DNA of 64,000 nt. Source: Podarcis raffonei (Eukaryota; Chordata; Lepidosauria; Squamata; Lacertidae). A program made the translations under genes and the position numbers. Where the stretch lies: positions 46,378,001-46,442,000 of the forward strand of contig NC_070614.1 in NCBI RefSeq assembly GCF_027172205.1, in the 5' to 3' direction. This document shows positions 22,849 to 34,232 of this stretch, in pieces; within the stretch, counting starts at the first letter, position 1, and each line of letters opens with the position of its first letter. The notes beneath the pieces are model-generated. The model was given only the letters and a program-made list of their open reading frames with translations, was not told the origin of the DNA and ran no database searches.

Positions 22849-23553
22849 TTCCCACATACATGTTGGTGGCAAGGAAAAAAATATGGTATTAAAAGGAGAA
22901 TTCCTTCAATGCCAATATCCAGATTTGGGGCAAGTACTCTTTGGTGAGAGAACCGCAGCAGAGATTTAAAATTGCAAACTGTGCAGCAAAGTAAAGAGTG
23001 GAAATATAGGCCATTAGACCTTTAAAATATGCCCTTGTGAGTTCCTTCCAAAATTTCCCTCTTCCATTATGATAGAAAAAGACCCTGCGTCTGGTAAGTT
23101 AAAGAAATTGTTTAATTACAAACTTTCCAAAGGTCAGGTTCATGTGCTTTTCCATACAGCATTAAAAAAAAATGTAGCACAGGCAGTAAAACTTGGCTTA
23201 GTTACAGTGGTGAAGTTTCTTAAATAATTGGTATAGGAACACAAGAATGTCTCGTAAGAGCCACACAGTCTGAACTTGGAGAAACTAGTTCAGACCTCTT
23301 TCACCACTGAACTTCTCTGGTTGACTGAAGTACAACAGTAGGCCTGTGTGAGGTGGAGGGAACTAAGACTGGCAGGACAGCTTACACCATGGCATTAACC
23401 CCTTCATGCATTAATTTAACTTAAGCATATTGCTTATATGAAGCTGGTTATCCCACAATATATTACCAGCATATAAATGACATTGAGTTCCTAGAAGTTG
23501 ACAAAAGAAAGTTAGTTTCTAAGTACAGCTTCAGCAACCATATGTATCAATAC

Positions 23554-24531
23554 TTACTGTTTAGTATTATTTTTTTGCTCTGATATACCTGAATCACCCT
23601 TCCAAAATGAAACAAGCTGTCTAATTGTTGCTCTCAAAGCATCTTGAACCTGTTTATTCCTCAGGCAGTATATGAATGGGATCAGAAGAGGAGAGACAAC
23701 AGTGTTTAGAACAGCCACCCCTTTCCTGAAGCCTAAATCACTGGTCCCTCTTGGTTTTATGTACAAGAAAATGCAACTGCCATAAGTGATGGAGACCACA
23801 GTGAAGTGAGAAGCACAAGTGGAGAAAGCCTTTTGCCTCCCTGTGGTTGACGGGATGCGCATGATGGTGCAGATAATATTGATGTAGGACACAATGTTTA
23901 TGGCTAAGGTCCCAAGGAGAGAAAGAACAGCAATGAGGAAACTGAGGAGCTCCAGCAGACTTGTGTCGGCACATGCAAGTTTCATCAGTGGTCCATTGTC
24001 ACAGAAAAAATGGTTGATGGTGTTTGGGCCGCAAAAGGGCATCCGAAATAATACAACTGCAGGAACGATGATCAGCAACAATGCCCCAGCCCAAGACCAG
24101 AGCACTAGCAATGAGCAGATCCGATTGTTCATGATGGTAGAGTAGCGAAGAGGGTTGCAGATGGCCACATACCTGTCAATGGACATTGCTGCCAGCAGAA
24201 GGAACTCTGTGGTTCCCAGGACAAAGTACAGAAAGAACTGTGTGAAGCAACCAGCTAGAGAGATAGTCTTCTGGCCAATGGCTATGTTGGCCAAAGCTTT
24301 AGGAACAATGGCACTGGTAAACCCAATCTCCACAAATGCAACATGTCGTAGGAAGAAATACATTGGGGTGTAGAGCTGTTGATTTGCCAGTGTTATTAGA
24401 ACAATCAGTATGTTTCCCATTATTGTCAAAAGGTATATCCCCATTAGCAGTAGGAAAAGGATAATTTCAAGTTCATGGTTGCCCGTCAAGCCCAAGAGTG
24501 TCAATTCTCTCACCATGGTGTTGTTCCTCAT
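23554..24531 (-). CDS. Olfactory receptor, class II, family 6-like (copy A, gene 2)
   Basis: A 325-aa odorant receptor from MRNNTMVREL; the codon three upstream is GTG, not ATG. The acceptor CCTTTACTTACAG (AG at 24546-24545) lies 14 bases upstream. Seen: NNT glycosylation site, MGN in TM1, [57 protein letters not shown]. In TM7 IPFIY replaces NPFIY. The C-terminal tail (KGDSGISEQKNNTKQ) is longer than in most of the cluster. Copy B (37847-38824) differs at about 19 bases, 12 of them changing the residue. A third, older relative is at 43176-44117. Confidence 0.95.
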   Translation of the reverse strand: MRNNTMVRELTLLGLTGNHELEIILFLLLMGIYLLTIMGNILIVLITLANQQLYTPMYFFLRHVAFVEIGFTSAIVPKALANIAIGQKTISLAGCFTQFFLYFVLGTTEFLLLAAMSIDRYVAICNPLRYSTIMNNRICSLLVLWSWAGALLLIIVPAVVLFRMPFCGPNTINHFFCDNGPLMKLACADTSLLELLSFLIAVLSLLGTLAINIVSYINIICTIMRIPSTTGRQKAFSTCASHFTVVSITYGSCIFLYIKPRGTSDLGFRKGVAVLNTVVSPLLIPFIYCLRNKQVQDALRATIRQLVSFWKGDSGISEQKNNTKQ

Positions 24532-24544
24532 TTTAGGCACATCT

Positions 24545-24558
24545 CTGTAAGTAAAGGG
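24545..24558 (-). promoter_or_regulatory. 3' splice acceptor before the OR coding exon (copy A, gene 2)
   Basis: Minus strand CCTTTACTTACAG followed by AGATGTGCCTAAA and the ATG. It pairs in position with the donor at 25633-25626, giving an intron of about 1.1 kb. The corresponding site in copy B has AG at 38839-38838. Confidence 0.7.
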
Positions 24559-24559
24559 A

Positions 24560-25625
24560 CACCATTCATTTCAATACTGACCATTTAAAATAAGGACAAG
24601 TTGTTCAGCTTTGATTCTTGCATTGCCACTAATATCATGAAGTATTGGATCATCTCAGGGGTTGCAGCAATGGACTTTGGGCTTTCAAATTTCAGCAGCA
24701 CCCTGTGTGATGCTGAAATTTGGCACCCCACAACCTCTGGCCTTCATTATAAGTTATTGCTGTGGTGCCCTCTGTGCCATCCTCTCAGCTCAGCATCCAA
24801 TGTGGATGAACTGGTCGTGCTCCCCTGAATCCACCTCTGTTGGTTGTCAGATACAGGCAAGCTGATGGCTGTTCTCTGTTGTGTCTTTCCCTCCACCCAC
24901 CCCATATCTGGTAGTCAATGATCTGCTGTCTCTGTCCAAAAGGACTCATAAATACCATGTAAACCAGCCTTCACCAATGTGGTGTCCTCCAGACTTTTTG
25001 GACTACAGCTCCCATTATATCCGGCAAGCACATAAATGTACCATAAAGCCTTAATCAGTTTCTCTTCTCATTTATTCTTCCAGCTAAAGATGCAGGTTGT
25101 TTTTGTTTTGTATCATGCCATTCAGCATTTATTTATATACCATATATTTCAGAAGAGTCTCTCTCATATAGAATGTGACAGTCCTTCAGATACTTTGCTC
25201 TCAGGCTATTAAGAATGGTATGGATTAGGGATGGGGAACCTGTGACTCTCTCAATAATGTTAAGACTCCCGCTCCAATCTTCCATGACTATTGGCCATGC
25301 TGGGTGAGGCTGATGGCAGTTGGAGTGCAGCAACATCTGGAGAAAAACAGGTTTCCCTTACCTGGAATCCAAAGCAGAAGATTTTTATTGCACATGGGGG
25401 GGTCCTGTAAATATTAAAAGTTGATGTTCCATCCCCAGCAGACCAATGAATTAGTGCAGGACCCTCTTGGTCACCATCCAAAGGCTCATCATAATCAATT
25501 CCACACATGATCTAATCTAAATGATGTTGTAAATATGCACGCATGTACAATCAGTTCCCTTTTTAATTTTTTTGCAATACTTTGCAACACTTCTTGGACT
25601 GCCAAAACATGAGGTTGTAGTGAAA
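24560..25625 (-). other. Putative 5' UTR intron of the OR at 23554 (copy A)
   Basis: No coding sequence. Contains two dispersed repeat pieces: CTCCAGACTTTTTGGACTACAGCTCCCAT at about 24985 and the related ACTATTGGCCATGCTGGGTGAGGCTGATGG at about 25287. Boundaries rest on the acceptor and donor motifs only. Confidence 0.45.
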
Positions 25626-25640
25626 TACTCACCAATTAGC
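25626..25640 (-). promoter_or_regulatory. Candidate 5' splice donor of a non-coding OR exon (copy A)
   Basis: The minus strand reads GCTAATTG/GTGAGTA, a near-consensus donor. The same position in copy B (39919-39933) is unchanged and the older relative at 44657-44671 reads AGAG/GTGAGTA, so the site has been kept while the surroundings diverged. Confidence 0.6.
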
Positions 25641-26168
25641 AGTAAAATCAAATTAGGGAGCAGAGACTGTGCTCTTATTTTCACAAATGCAAACCAAGTT
25701 GTTGGAACCTGCAGGTTGTGATGGTGAAGAGTAAACCATCCATTGTGATGGTGGCAATGTTCTCCTGATAACTAAGTAAATGGAGCTTCGGCTCCCACTC
25801 CCTGTTTCCACAACCCATTAACATGCCACATCCTTAACGCTTTGTGGAGGATTACTTGCTTTCTTTCTGCACAAACTAGTTACCTTAGTAATATTTTGCT
25901 GCAGGGGTGAAGACTGAAGCAATCTCTAGGTGCTGGTTCATGTTCCTAAACACATGATGCAAGAGGTATTCACTCTTTGCTTGTTAGGATACACAAGGGA
26001 CATGCATATTGCTTCTCTAAAGAGCAACAGACTTATTGTACGTTGTATGAAAATTGCTCAGGAGGGCTTCCCATAGGCACCTGGTTGGACTAGATGGGAC
26101 TTTGGCCAAATCCATCACATGCTCTAATGTTCTGCAAATGACATGTAGTGTAATGGCTTGGGTCTCTC
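25641..26168 (-). promoter_or_regulatory. Candidate promoter and first exon region of the OR at 23554
   Basis: Sequence in this stretch (for example the complements of GCTTCTCTAAAG and of GTATTCACTCTTTGCTTG at about 25970-26030) recurs upstream of the OR at 43176 (44890-45100), and weaker matches occur upstream of the three plus-strand ORs (46068, 51745, 61740). Conservation upstream of several paralogues suggests a shared promoter or first exon. No TATA box or transcription start could be fixed. Confidence 0.45.
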
Positions 26169-26600
26169 TGACACACGCAAGACGACTCTGGCAGTTCATT
26201 ATTTCAGATTTATTAATCAAATAACAAACCCTGGGTCAGAGCTCAGCTAGGCTTCAGCGTCATCCGATGGCACAGTTGCCGGAACTAAGCTCTGCCCCCT
26301 TTTCACCCAACAGGAAAACCCCCACCTTCTCTTCCTTTCCTTTTTGCGCTTCTCGTAAAGTCTCGTGACCATAAGAGATTTTGGAGAGAGCATTGCTGGT
26401 GTTCTTGTGTCCAAGTCCATGTCTGAGCTGACAAGCTGCATTCTTTCACTCTGGCTCTCCCTTCCGTTATCTCTGTGCTCAAGAACAAGTTACTGCTGCT
26501 CTCTGCGGATTCTCCCCCCCCGTACATTCCATTCCTAGCTGCTCTCTCTCTCTCTCTGTTATCTTCCTCATTCCCTGTCAGCGAAGGAGCGTAGCTGACA
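26169..26600 (-). mobile_element. Possible solo LTR fossil, reverse (copy A)
   Basis: Bounded by TGACACACGC at the left and GTAGCTGACA at the right, GC-rich, with the complement of an AATAAA signal (GATTTATTAATC) near 26208. Copy B has the same block at 40460-40887. No coding region; the call rests on ends and composition only. Confidence 0.4.
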
Positions 26601-26982
26601 TGTAGGTTGCCTGCCTAAGCTTCAATTACCTATACTGAGCTTGTACAATACGACATGATTCCATGAATATTGTCATAACCAGGCCTTCTATGGCCCATTG
26701 CGTTCAGTTTTATAATCCTCCTCCAGCCCAGAAGTAAAATAGACATTAACAAAAATAAAAATAAAAAAAATAAGATGAATCTGTTAGAATTCCTGCTCCA
26801 TGATTGCAGTCATGGGATTGTTGTCTTTCACATGACGTTATATGTTTTGACTTCACAGAGTGGGAAGTGACGGAGACAGGATGTTTGTGTTACTGTGTTC
26901 TATGAAGTGGGACTATTGTCCTTTGTTCTTTTTTCTCTCACTTTGCTGTCTGATGCTAGAGAGAGAGAGGGAGCTTTGTTGC
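26601..26982. other. Right end of copy A
   Basis: Non-coding. The frame that opens at 26860 and runs into the L1 is a chance fusion: its first 41 or so codons are duplicated flank, as shown by the same bases in copy B, which there run into unrelated sequence. Confidence 0.7.
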
Positions 26983-29731
26983 GAACACGACCTGACATTG
27001 TCTATGATAGAATTACAGAGACGAGAGAAATTTGAGAATTGGGGAGCATCTGAAAGTGAGAAAGACAACCTGATAGATTTCCTTACAAAGGAACTAACAG
27101 ACTTTTGGCAACAGGACTTGGAGAAAGAAGAATTTAAGATAGTGAATGCATTTAGACTTGGTAAAAGACAAGGAAAGAATAAGGCAAGAGACTGTTTGAT
27201 TACCTTAAGAACGAAAGAAGAAAGAGACAAAATTTTAAATCTACACTATCAGAGAACGCTGGAAATTGAAGGAACATCTGTGGAGATCTTCAAGGATATA
27301 CCTAAATATATTTTGGATGCAAGGGCCTACTATAGAGATCTGGTGGCTCTATTGAGAAGAAACAAAATACTCTTCAGGTGGGAATTTCCCCAAGGTTTGT
27401 CTTTTAAATATAGAGGAAAGAAAATAAGAATAAGGACAGTAAACGATAAAGACAAGTTCTTGAAAGACCACGAGGAAGACCTACAGAAGGAAGTGGAGTC
27501 TGGTGAGGAGTCATACGCACCAGGAAAAGGAATTTTAGACATAGCAAACCTATCATTTGGACTTTCTAGTCCAGGGAGAGACAAACCACCAACAGAAGAA
27601 CAACAACTTGGAGCAGTTGGAGGGAAAATTAAGTAACTTACAATGGCGCTGCAACTCTTAAGTTGGAATTGTAATGGACTGAACTCTCCTCGAAAAAGAA
27701 AGTGTTTTTCACATTTTAAGAAAAGAGCAATTGGACTTGATATGTTTACAGGAAACACATGTAATGAGGCTTCACAGGAAAATACTTATTAACAAAAGAT
27801 TGGGACAAGAGTTTATTTCGTCTGACAAGGTAAAAAAGAGAGGAGTGGTGATTTATGCAAAGGAGAAATTTTCACCGAAATTAATCTTTAAAGATGAACA
27901 AGGAAGATATTTGGCAATTGAAATTCAACATCAAGGAGAGAAATTTTTGATTGTAGGGGTATATGCACCGAACGAGGGGAAATCTGACTTTTTTAAGAAG
28001 CTGCATGAGACTCTTTTGGACTATATGGACTACAATGTAATCCTGATGGGGGATATGAATGGAGTGGTATCTACAAACATGGACAAGGCACAAAAACAGG
28101 TAGTTACTAAAGATGGTAGACTACCAAAAACTTTTTTCGAAATGACTGACAATATGGACTTGATTGATATTTGGAGAACTAAGAACCCCCTGGAGAGAGA
28201 GGGAACTTTTTTCTCTGAAGCCAAGTTGACATGGACTAGAATTGACCAAATTTGGATTACTAGAGGAATGGCACCAAAGATAAAAAAAGTGGAAATCTGC
28301 CCTAAAACTTGCTCTGACCATAATGCTGTAAAGATGGAGATGAAGCAAACAACAACCGGCACCTTTAGATGGAGGATGAATGACGCTTTGTTTAGAGATG
28401 AAGAAGTATACAGGAAGGCCCCAAAAACTTTGAAAGACTATTTTGAAATAAATATGTCAATAGATGTTGAAAAAAGAGTAATCTGGGACGCAAGTAAAGC
28501 TGTGATGAGAGGGTTTCTGATACAACAGAATGCAATAAAGAAGAGAAGTCGAAATGAGAAAAAAGATAAAATTTTGGAAAAAATAAAAGAAGGGGAGAAA
28601 AAAATTGAGAGTAAAGCCAAAGTTGCAGGAGATTTTGAGAGAAATAAAACTTTATCAAGTACAATATATGGAATTAATGAACCAGGAAATAGAATGGAAA
28701 ATTAAACAAATGAAACAGAAGACATTTGAATCAGCGAACAAATGTGGGAAACTTTTGGCTTGGCAACTGAAAAAAAGACAAAAACTAAACACCATCACAA
28801 ATTTGGAAGTAGAAGGAAAAGATATACATAACCCAAATGAGATTAGAAATTGCTTCCAGAAGTACTTCAAACAACTATATGCACAAGGGCCACAGAATGA
28901 AATGGACATTGACTGTTTTTTGAAAACAAATGGATTACAAAAAATTTCGCAAGAAAGTAAAATAATGTTGAACTGTAAAATATCAGACCAGGAGATAGAA
29001 GGCGCCATTCAAAATATGCAACTAGGCAAGTCTCCAGGGCCGGATGGGCTGACCTCCAGATACTATAGATCTTTGAAAGAGTGGTTATTGCAACCATTGA
29101 AGGAAGTCTGTAATGAGATTTTGGAAGGAAAAAGGGCACCAGAATCGTGGGAAGAGGCTTATATTACACTAATACCGAAAACAGAAACTGAAAAGACTCA
29201 ACTTAAGAACTACCGTCCGATATCCTTATTAAATGTGGATTACAAAATTTTTGCTGATATCTTGGCCAAGAGATTGAAAAAAGTTTTGATGAAAGAGATT
29301 CACAAGGACCAAGCGGGCTTTCTCCCAGGAAGACACTTGTCAGACAACTTGAGGAACGTTATTGATATTTTGGAAAAATTAGAAGTGAATATAAACACCA
29401 AAGCAGTTCTGATGTTTGTGGATGCGGAGAAAGCCTTTGACAATATTTCTTGGAGTTTTATGAAAAAGAATTTACAGGGTATGGGGGTAGGCCAAGGTTT
29501 TGAGAATGGTATAGGTGCAATATATTCTGAACAAAAGGCTAAACTAATTGTAAATAATGTGGTTACGGAACAATTTAAGATAGAGAAAGGGACACGACAG
29601 GGATGCCCAATTTCCCCATTGCTTTTTATTTCGGTCCTGGAGGTCCTGCTAAACATGATTAGAAAGGACCGGTTGGTTAAAGGTATACAGGTCGGAGCTA
29701 AACAGTATAAGTTGAGAGCATTTGCAGATGA
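26983..29731 (+). mobile_element. L1 LINE, 5'-truncated, part 1 (ORF1 end, ORF2 EN and RT)
   Basis: ORF1 C-terminal half to 27636 (FKIVNAFRLG, LVALLRRNKILFRWEFPQG, an L1 ORF1p RRM/CTD pattern). ORF2 starts at 27643 (MALQLLSWNCNGLNS) with endonuclease residues in LICLQETHV, GDMNG and SDHN, then RT motifs YRPISLLNVDYKIF, KDQAGFLPGR, VDAEKAFDNISW, TRQGCPISPLLF and AFAD. I see two frameshifts in ORF2, near 27700 and near 28605. At 29731 the element is interrupted by another L1 and resumes at 30617. Its left edge is exactly the right edge of 9-kb copy A. Confidence 0.9.
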
Positions 29732-30598
29732 ATGGGCACAAGACATTGGTCATGACATCATGTTTGCTGACTGGGAACAGTTATGGACCACCGGTATAAA
29801 GTTTACGGCATGTAATGCCTTAAGAGAGAATATTATGAAAATGATTTATAGGTGGTACATGACCCCAGTCAAGCTTGCAAAAATCTATCATTTGTCCAAT
29901 AATAAATGCTGGAAATGTAATGAAACTGAAGGTACTTTCTACCACCTTTGGTGGACGTGCCCAAGGATTAAGGTCTTCTGGGAAATGATCTATAATGAAA
30001 TTAAGAAGGTCCTCAAGTGTCCCTTTCATAAGAAACCAGAGGCCTTTCTCCTGGGCATGGTAGGCCAATTGGTGTCAAGGAAAGATAGGACGTTCTTTAT
30101 GTATGCTACAACAGCAGCAAGAGTTCTTTTAGCAAAGTATTGGAAGACACAAGAACTACCCACGCTGGAAGAGTGGCAGACGAAGGTGATAGACTATATG
30201 GGACTGGCTGAGATGACTGGCAGAATCCGCGACCAAGGAAAAGAGACGGTGGAAGAAGATTGGAAGAAATTTAAAGTTTATCTTAAGAACTGTTGTAAAA
30301 TCAATGAGTGCTAAAATGTCATGGGTAACGTAAAACAGAATTGCAGCGATAAATGATTGGGTAAGAGAAAAAGGATTAAAGAAAGTGAATCATAAGTAAT
30401 TGAAATTAGGGGTTGCTGAAAAAGTTTAAAACAGGGATGCAGAAAAGGGAGGTATGGGGAAGTCGTTGAAATAAGGCTTAAGAAAAAGAGGTTATGAAAT
30501 TATACGTGTTTATATGTTTGTTTGTCTATGTATTGTTAGTTGTAATGTGTTTTAATTCATGTTGGAAAATCAATAAAAATTTATAAAAAAAAGAAAAA
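29732..30598 (+). mobile_element. Nested L1 3' end with 18-bp target-site duplication
   Basis: Begins in ORF2 at the codons for WAQDIGHDIMFADWEQLW, runs through the zinc-knuckle block CWKCNETEGTFYHLWWTC and ends ORF2 at 30314 (INEC). The 3' UTR follows, then AATAAAAATTTATAAAAAAAAG. Flanked by GAGAGCATTTGCAGATGA at 29714-29731 and 30599-30616. The host L1 runs on after the second repeat, so this is a later insertion. The 569-codon frame across 28605-30314 joins two elements. Confidence 0.92.
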
Positions 30599-30616
30599 GA
30601 GAGCATTTGCAGATGA

Positions 30617-32325
30617 CCTAGTTTTGACCTTACAGGAGCCTGAATCTAGTACGAAAAGAGTTTTGGAACTAATTCAAGAATTTGGCCAAGTGGCAGGATT
30701 TAAATTGAATAAGTAAAAAACTAAGGTTTTAGAGAAAAACCTAACACCGATTGAAAGAGAGAAGTATCAGAACGAAACAGGTTTAACAGTTGTGAATAAA
30801 GTGAAATACCTGGGGATGAATATGACAGCTAAAAATGGGAATCTATTTAAAGATAATTATGAAAAATGTTGGATGGAAGTGAAAAAAGATCTAGAAATCT
30901 GGTCAAATTTGAAGCTTTCCTTGTTGGGTCGAATTGCAGTTATAAAGATGAATGTATTGCCTAGAATGTTGTGACAAGGTTAAAGCACATAAAGCATTAA
31001 AAAACCATATCGTCAGGAGAGCATTGTTCAATGTTTGGATAAGATACAAAGATTTATTGGAAAATAAAACCCCAAGGTGGTTGTCACCAATGGAAGCGAA
31101 AGCTCAGAAAAAGCTCAATATGGAGGCCAAATGGCCGAAATATTGGGAGATTTTGGAACAAGAAGGAGATAGATGGAAACTTCAGAGTTTTGAGAAATTA
31201 AAAAATAAAGTGCGAGACTGGTTACATTATTTTCAGATAATGGAGGCTTTTAATTTGGACAAGAAAATCGGCTTCCAGGTGGAAAAATCAAAATTAGAAA
31301 CAGAACTGTTAGAACCCAAAACTAAGATTATGTCAAAGATGTATAACTTGCTGTTGAAATGGAATACTCAGGATGAAACGGTGAAATCTGCTATGATTAA
31401 ATGGGCACAAGATGTTGGACATAACATTATGTTTGCTGACTGGGAACAGTTGTGGACCACAGGTATGAAATTTACGGCATGTAATGCCTTAAGAGAAAAT
31501 ATTATGAAAATGATATACAGGTGGTACATGACCCCAGTCAAGCTTGCAAAAATATATCATTTGCCCGATAATAAATGTTGGAAATGTAAAGAAAATGAAG
31601 GTACATTTTTTCACCTTTGGTGGACGTGCCCTAGGATTAAGGCTTTCTGGGAAATGATTTATAATGAATTGAAAAAGGTATTTAAATATACCTTTGTGAA
31701 GAAACCAGAGGCCTTTCTCTTAGGCATGGTCGGCCAATTGGTGTTAAAAAAGGATAGAACTTTCTTTATGTATGCCACAACAGCAGCAGGAATACTCATC
31801 GCAAAGTATTGGAAGACGCAAGATCTACCCACTCTGGAAGAATGGCAAACGAAGTTGATTGACTTTATGGGACTGGCAGAAATGACTGGCAGAATCCGTG
31901 ACCAGGGAGAAGAGTCGGCAGAAGAAGAATGGAAGAAATTCAAGGACTATCTACAAAAATATTGCAATATTAATGAATGTTGAATGATGCAGGATTGAAA
32001 TTAATTGGTTTCTAGCTGTAATGGCAACAAGATTATGAAAAAATGGTCCCTTTTTTCTTTGTATATAACCAAGAGTTTAAGTTACAATAATATAAGAAGA
32101 TGGATAGAAAATAAGGGGTTTAATTGTAATGCTGGGAGATAAGGATTTGCTGGATAAACAATTCGAACTGGAATACAAGAAGGGGAGGTATGAGGAGGTC
32201 AGTGAAAGATGTTATTGAAAAATAAGCTTTGAACTTTATGTGTTTTTATTATTTTTTCTTTTTAATCTTTTCTTTTGTTGTTTGTATAAAATGGAAAATG
32301 CTAATAAATATCTTATAAAAAAAAC
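30617..32325 (+). mobile_element. L1 LINE, part 2 (ORF2 C-terminal half, 3' UTR, poly(A))
   Basis: Continues the L1 of 26983-29731. ORF2 has a stop codon near 30715 (AAG TAA where the relative at 59345 has a sense codon) and a deletion of about 280 bases near 30970, judged against that relative. From there the frame is open to 31983, with CWKCKENEGTFFHLWWTC (C-x2-C, H, C knuckle) and the end NINEC. The 3' UTR ends AATAAATATCTTATAAAAAAAAC, directly joined to the start of 9-kb copy B. Confidence 0.9.
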
Positions 32326-32405
32326 AAAGCCTAGAGTGAATTGCATTATGTGAGATGTTACTCATACAACTTAAAATCTTCATTGGTTTACATGAGAATT
32401 ACATA

Positions 32406-32671
32406 TACAGTGGTACCTCGGTTTACAGCCATAATCCGTTCCGGAGGTCCGTTTGTAAACCAAAACAGGTTGTAACCCAAGGTGCGCTTTCACCAATGAG
32501 GCCTCCCCCCCCCCCAATTGTTCGTAGTCCAAAAAAAAGAAAAAAGAAAAAAAGGGTTGTAATCCAAAAAAAAAAAAGGTTCCAAACCCGGACATGCACT
32601 TCCGGGTTTGACGTGTTTGTAATCCAAAACGTATGCAAACCAAGACGTATGCAAACCGAGGTACCACTGTA
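32406..32671 (+). mobile_element. Tigger-like MITE, variant subfamily (copy B)
   Basis: Counterpart of 18071-18330, TA-bounded with the same ends; the C and A homopolymer runs are a few bases longer. Confidence 0.8.
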
Positions 32672-33272
32672 TATTGGCAGTAACTAACAAAAGAAAACCA
32701 TTTTCTTCCAAAACTTTGCTTTCTTCCTTCTTTTACCCTCCTTTTTATTTTATTATCTCAGCAATTTTCGATTTTTTGCCAAACCATTCACACTGAATGC
32801 TTTTGCGTACGTTGCCAGAAAATCCGTAGAACTGAATGCCATTGGGAAACAATGAGAATTCATTCTGCTGGTAACAAGTTCAAACCTGAACCTGGATGCT
32901 CTTTACCTAAATTGTTTTAGTCACTGATACTATGTAATGAACACTGTTGCTGTTTGATTCAGAGGGGAGTGAATAGAAGGAGCAGAAAGAGGAAAAGGAA
33001 GGATCACCATTAGCAAAATAATAACAGGGTTTGTCTGGGCAGAACATCCACCTTTTGTGTGGTGGTAGCATGTATTTGACTGAGCACACAAAAGGTCACT
33101 GGTTCAATCCCTTGCATCTCCAGATGGGATTAGGAATGTCCTCTGTCTGAACCCTTGGCAAGCCTCTACCCATCAGTATAGAAAATACAGGGCCAGATGC
33201 ACCAAAGGTCTCTCTCAGTACAAGACACCTTCCCATGTTTCTAAATCCTTTCTACAGTCCCATTTCAAATCA
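32672..33272. other. 3' flank of the OR at 33273, copy B
   Basis: No gene seen; same content as 18331-18932, including the decayed tRNA-headed SINE. Confidence 0.4.
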
Positions 33273-34232
33273 TCAGTGCTTGAAAATCCCAGAAAACTTA
33301 ATTCTCTGACCAGTGACATCTTTCAGGGCCTCCTTGACCTGCTTGTTCCTCAAGCTGTAGATGAACGGGTTGAGTAGCGGAGACACCACATTGTTCAGAA
33401 CACCCACCGTTCTGCTGAGGGCCAGTCCCCCACTCTGCCTTGGTTTGACATACATAAAAATGCAGCTTCCATAGGAGATGAAGACAACCAGAAGGTGGGA
33501 GGCACAGGTTGAGAAGGCTTTCTGCCGCCCTGCCTTTGAAGGGATGTACATGATAGTAGAAATAATCTTAAAATATGAAACTATGGTCACAGTTAAAGTT
33601 CCCAGGACACTGAAAGTGGCCAGGAGAAAATCAAGCAATTCTAGGGACTGAGTATCAGTGCAAGCAAGCTTTAACAATGGCAGATTAACACAGAAGAAGT
33701 GATTGATGACATTTGGGCCACAGAAGGGTAAACGGAACAACAAAATAAGAGGAACAATAAGGTATAGGAAACTGAATATCCAAGAACCCAACACTAAGTG
33801 GGTACAGAGACGACTGTTCATGATGGTTGTATAGCGAAGTGGATTACAGATGGCCACGTATCGGTCAAAGGACATAGTAGCCAAGAGAAAGAATTCAGTG
33901 GTCCCCAGTATGAAATAGAAAAAGGACTGAGTGAAACAGCCTGCAACAGAAATGGTTTTGTCATCAAAGGCCAGGTTGAGCAAAACCTTGGGGATGGTGG
34001 AAGAGGTGAAACCAATTTCCAAGAGAGAGAAATTTCTGAGGAAGAAATACATGGGGGTCTGGAGACGATGGTCAAGCAAGGTGATGGAGATGATGAGGAC
34101 GTTCCCACCAATGGTCAAGAAGTAGATGATGAGGAGAAGTACGAACAGGAGAAGTTGTAGCCACCGGACACTGGTGAAGCCCACAAGGATGAATTCCGCA
34201 ACTATGGTAGACTTGTTTTCCATTGTAGGCAT
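33273..34232 (-). CDS. Olfactory receptor, class II, family 6-like (copy B, gene 1)
   Basis: A 319-aa odorant receptor, the duplicate of 18933-19892 and equally open: [10 protein letters not shown] start, [43 protein letters not shown]. Of about 12 base differences six change residues. Two of these fall in the second extracellular loop, where [12 protein letters not shown] becomes [12 protein letters not shown]. The Asp after the conserved Cys is kept in every other OR of this window, so its loss may affect loop structure or ligand choice. The same strong acceptor (TTCTTTTCTTTTCTAG) lies just upstream. Confidence 0.95.
   Translation of the reverse strand: MPTMENKSTIVAEFILVGFTSVRWLQLLLFVLLLIIYFLTIGGNVLIISITLLDHRLQTPMYFFLRNFSLLEIGFTSSTIPKVLLNLAFDDKTISVAGCFTQSFFYFILGTTEFFLLATMSFDRYVAICNPLRYTTIMNSRLCTHLVLGSWIFSFLYLIVPLILLFRLPFCGPNVINHFFCVNLPLLKLACTDTQSLELLDFLLATFSVLGTLTVTIVSYFKIISTIMYIPSKAGRQKAFSTCASHLLVVFISYGSCIFMYVKPRQSGGLALSRTVGVLNNVVSPLLNPFIYSLRNKQVKEALKDVTGQRIKFSGIFKH

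Larger units (their letters stand above)
19938..23553. other. Intergenic between the two ORs of copy A
   Basis: No gene is seen in 3.6 kb. It should hold the promoter of the gene to the left. It carries an LTR-like fossil (21412-21913), a reverse CORE-like SINE (22438-22632) and a microsatellite (22772-22847). From about 20741 to 22149 it is base-for-base the same as copy B by my reading. Confidence 0.6.
17990..26982 (+). repeat. 9-kb direct repeat, copy A (two OR genes)
   Basis: The segment from CAAAGCCTAGAGTGAATTG to GAGCTTTGTTGC recurs in the same orientation at 32325-41268. It contains a MITE, two minus-strand ORs, one LTR-like block inside the repeat, a CORE-like SINE, a CT/CA microsatellite and the 5' UTR region of the second OR. 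By eye the copies differ by roughly 0-2 percent depending on the part. The right edge abuts the 5' end of an L1. Confidence 0.95.

Noticed and set aside
26860-26982. Start of a novel secreted or membrane protein
   Set aside because: The hydrophobic first part is duplicated non-coding flank fused by chance to L1 ORF1.
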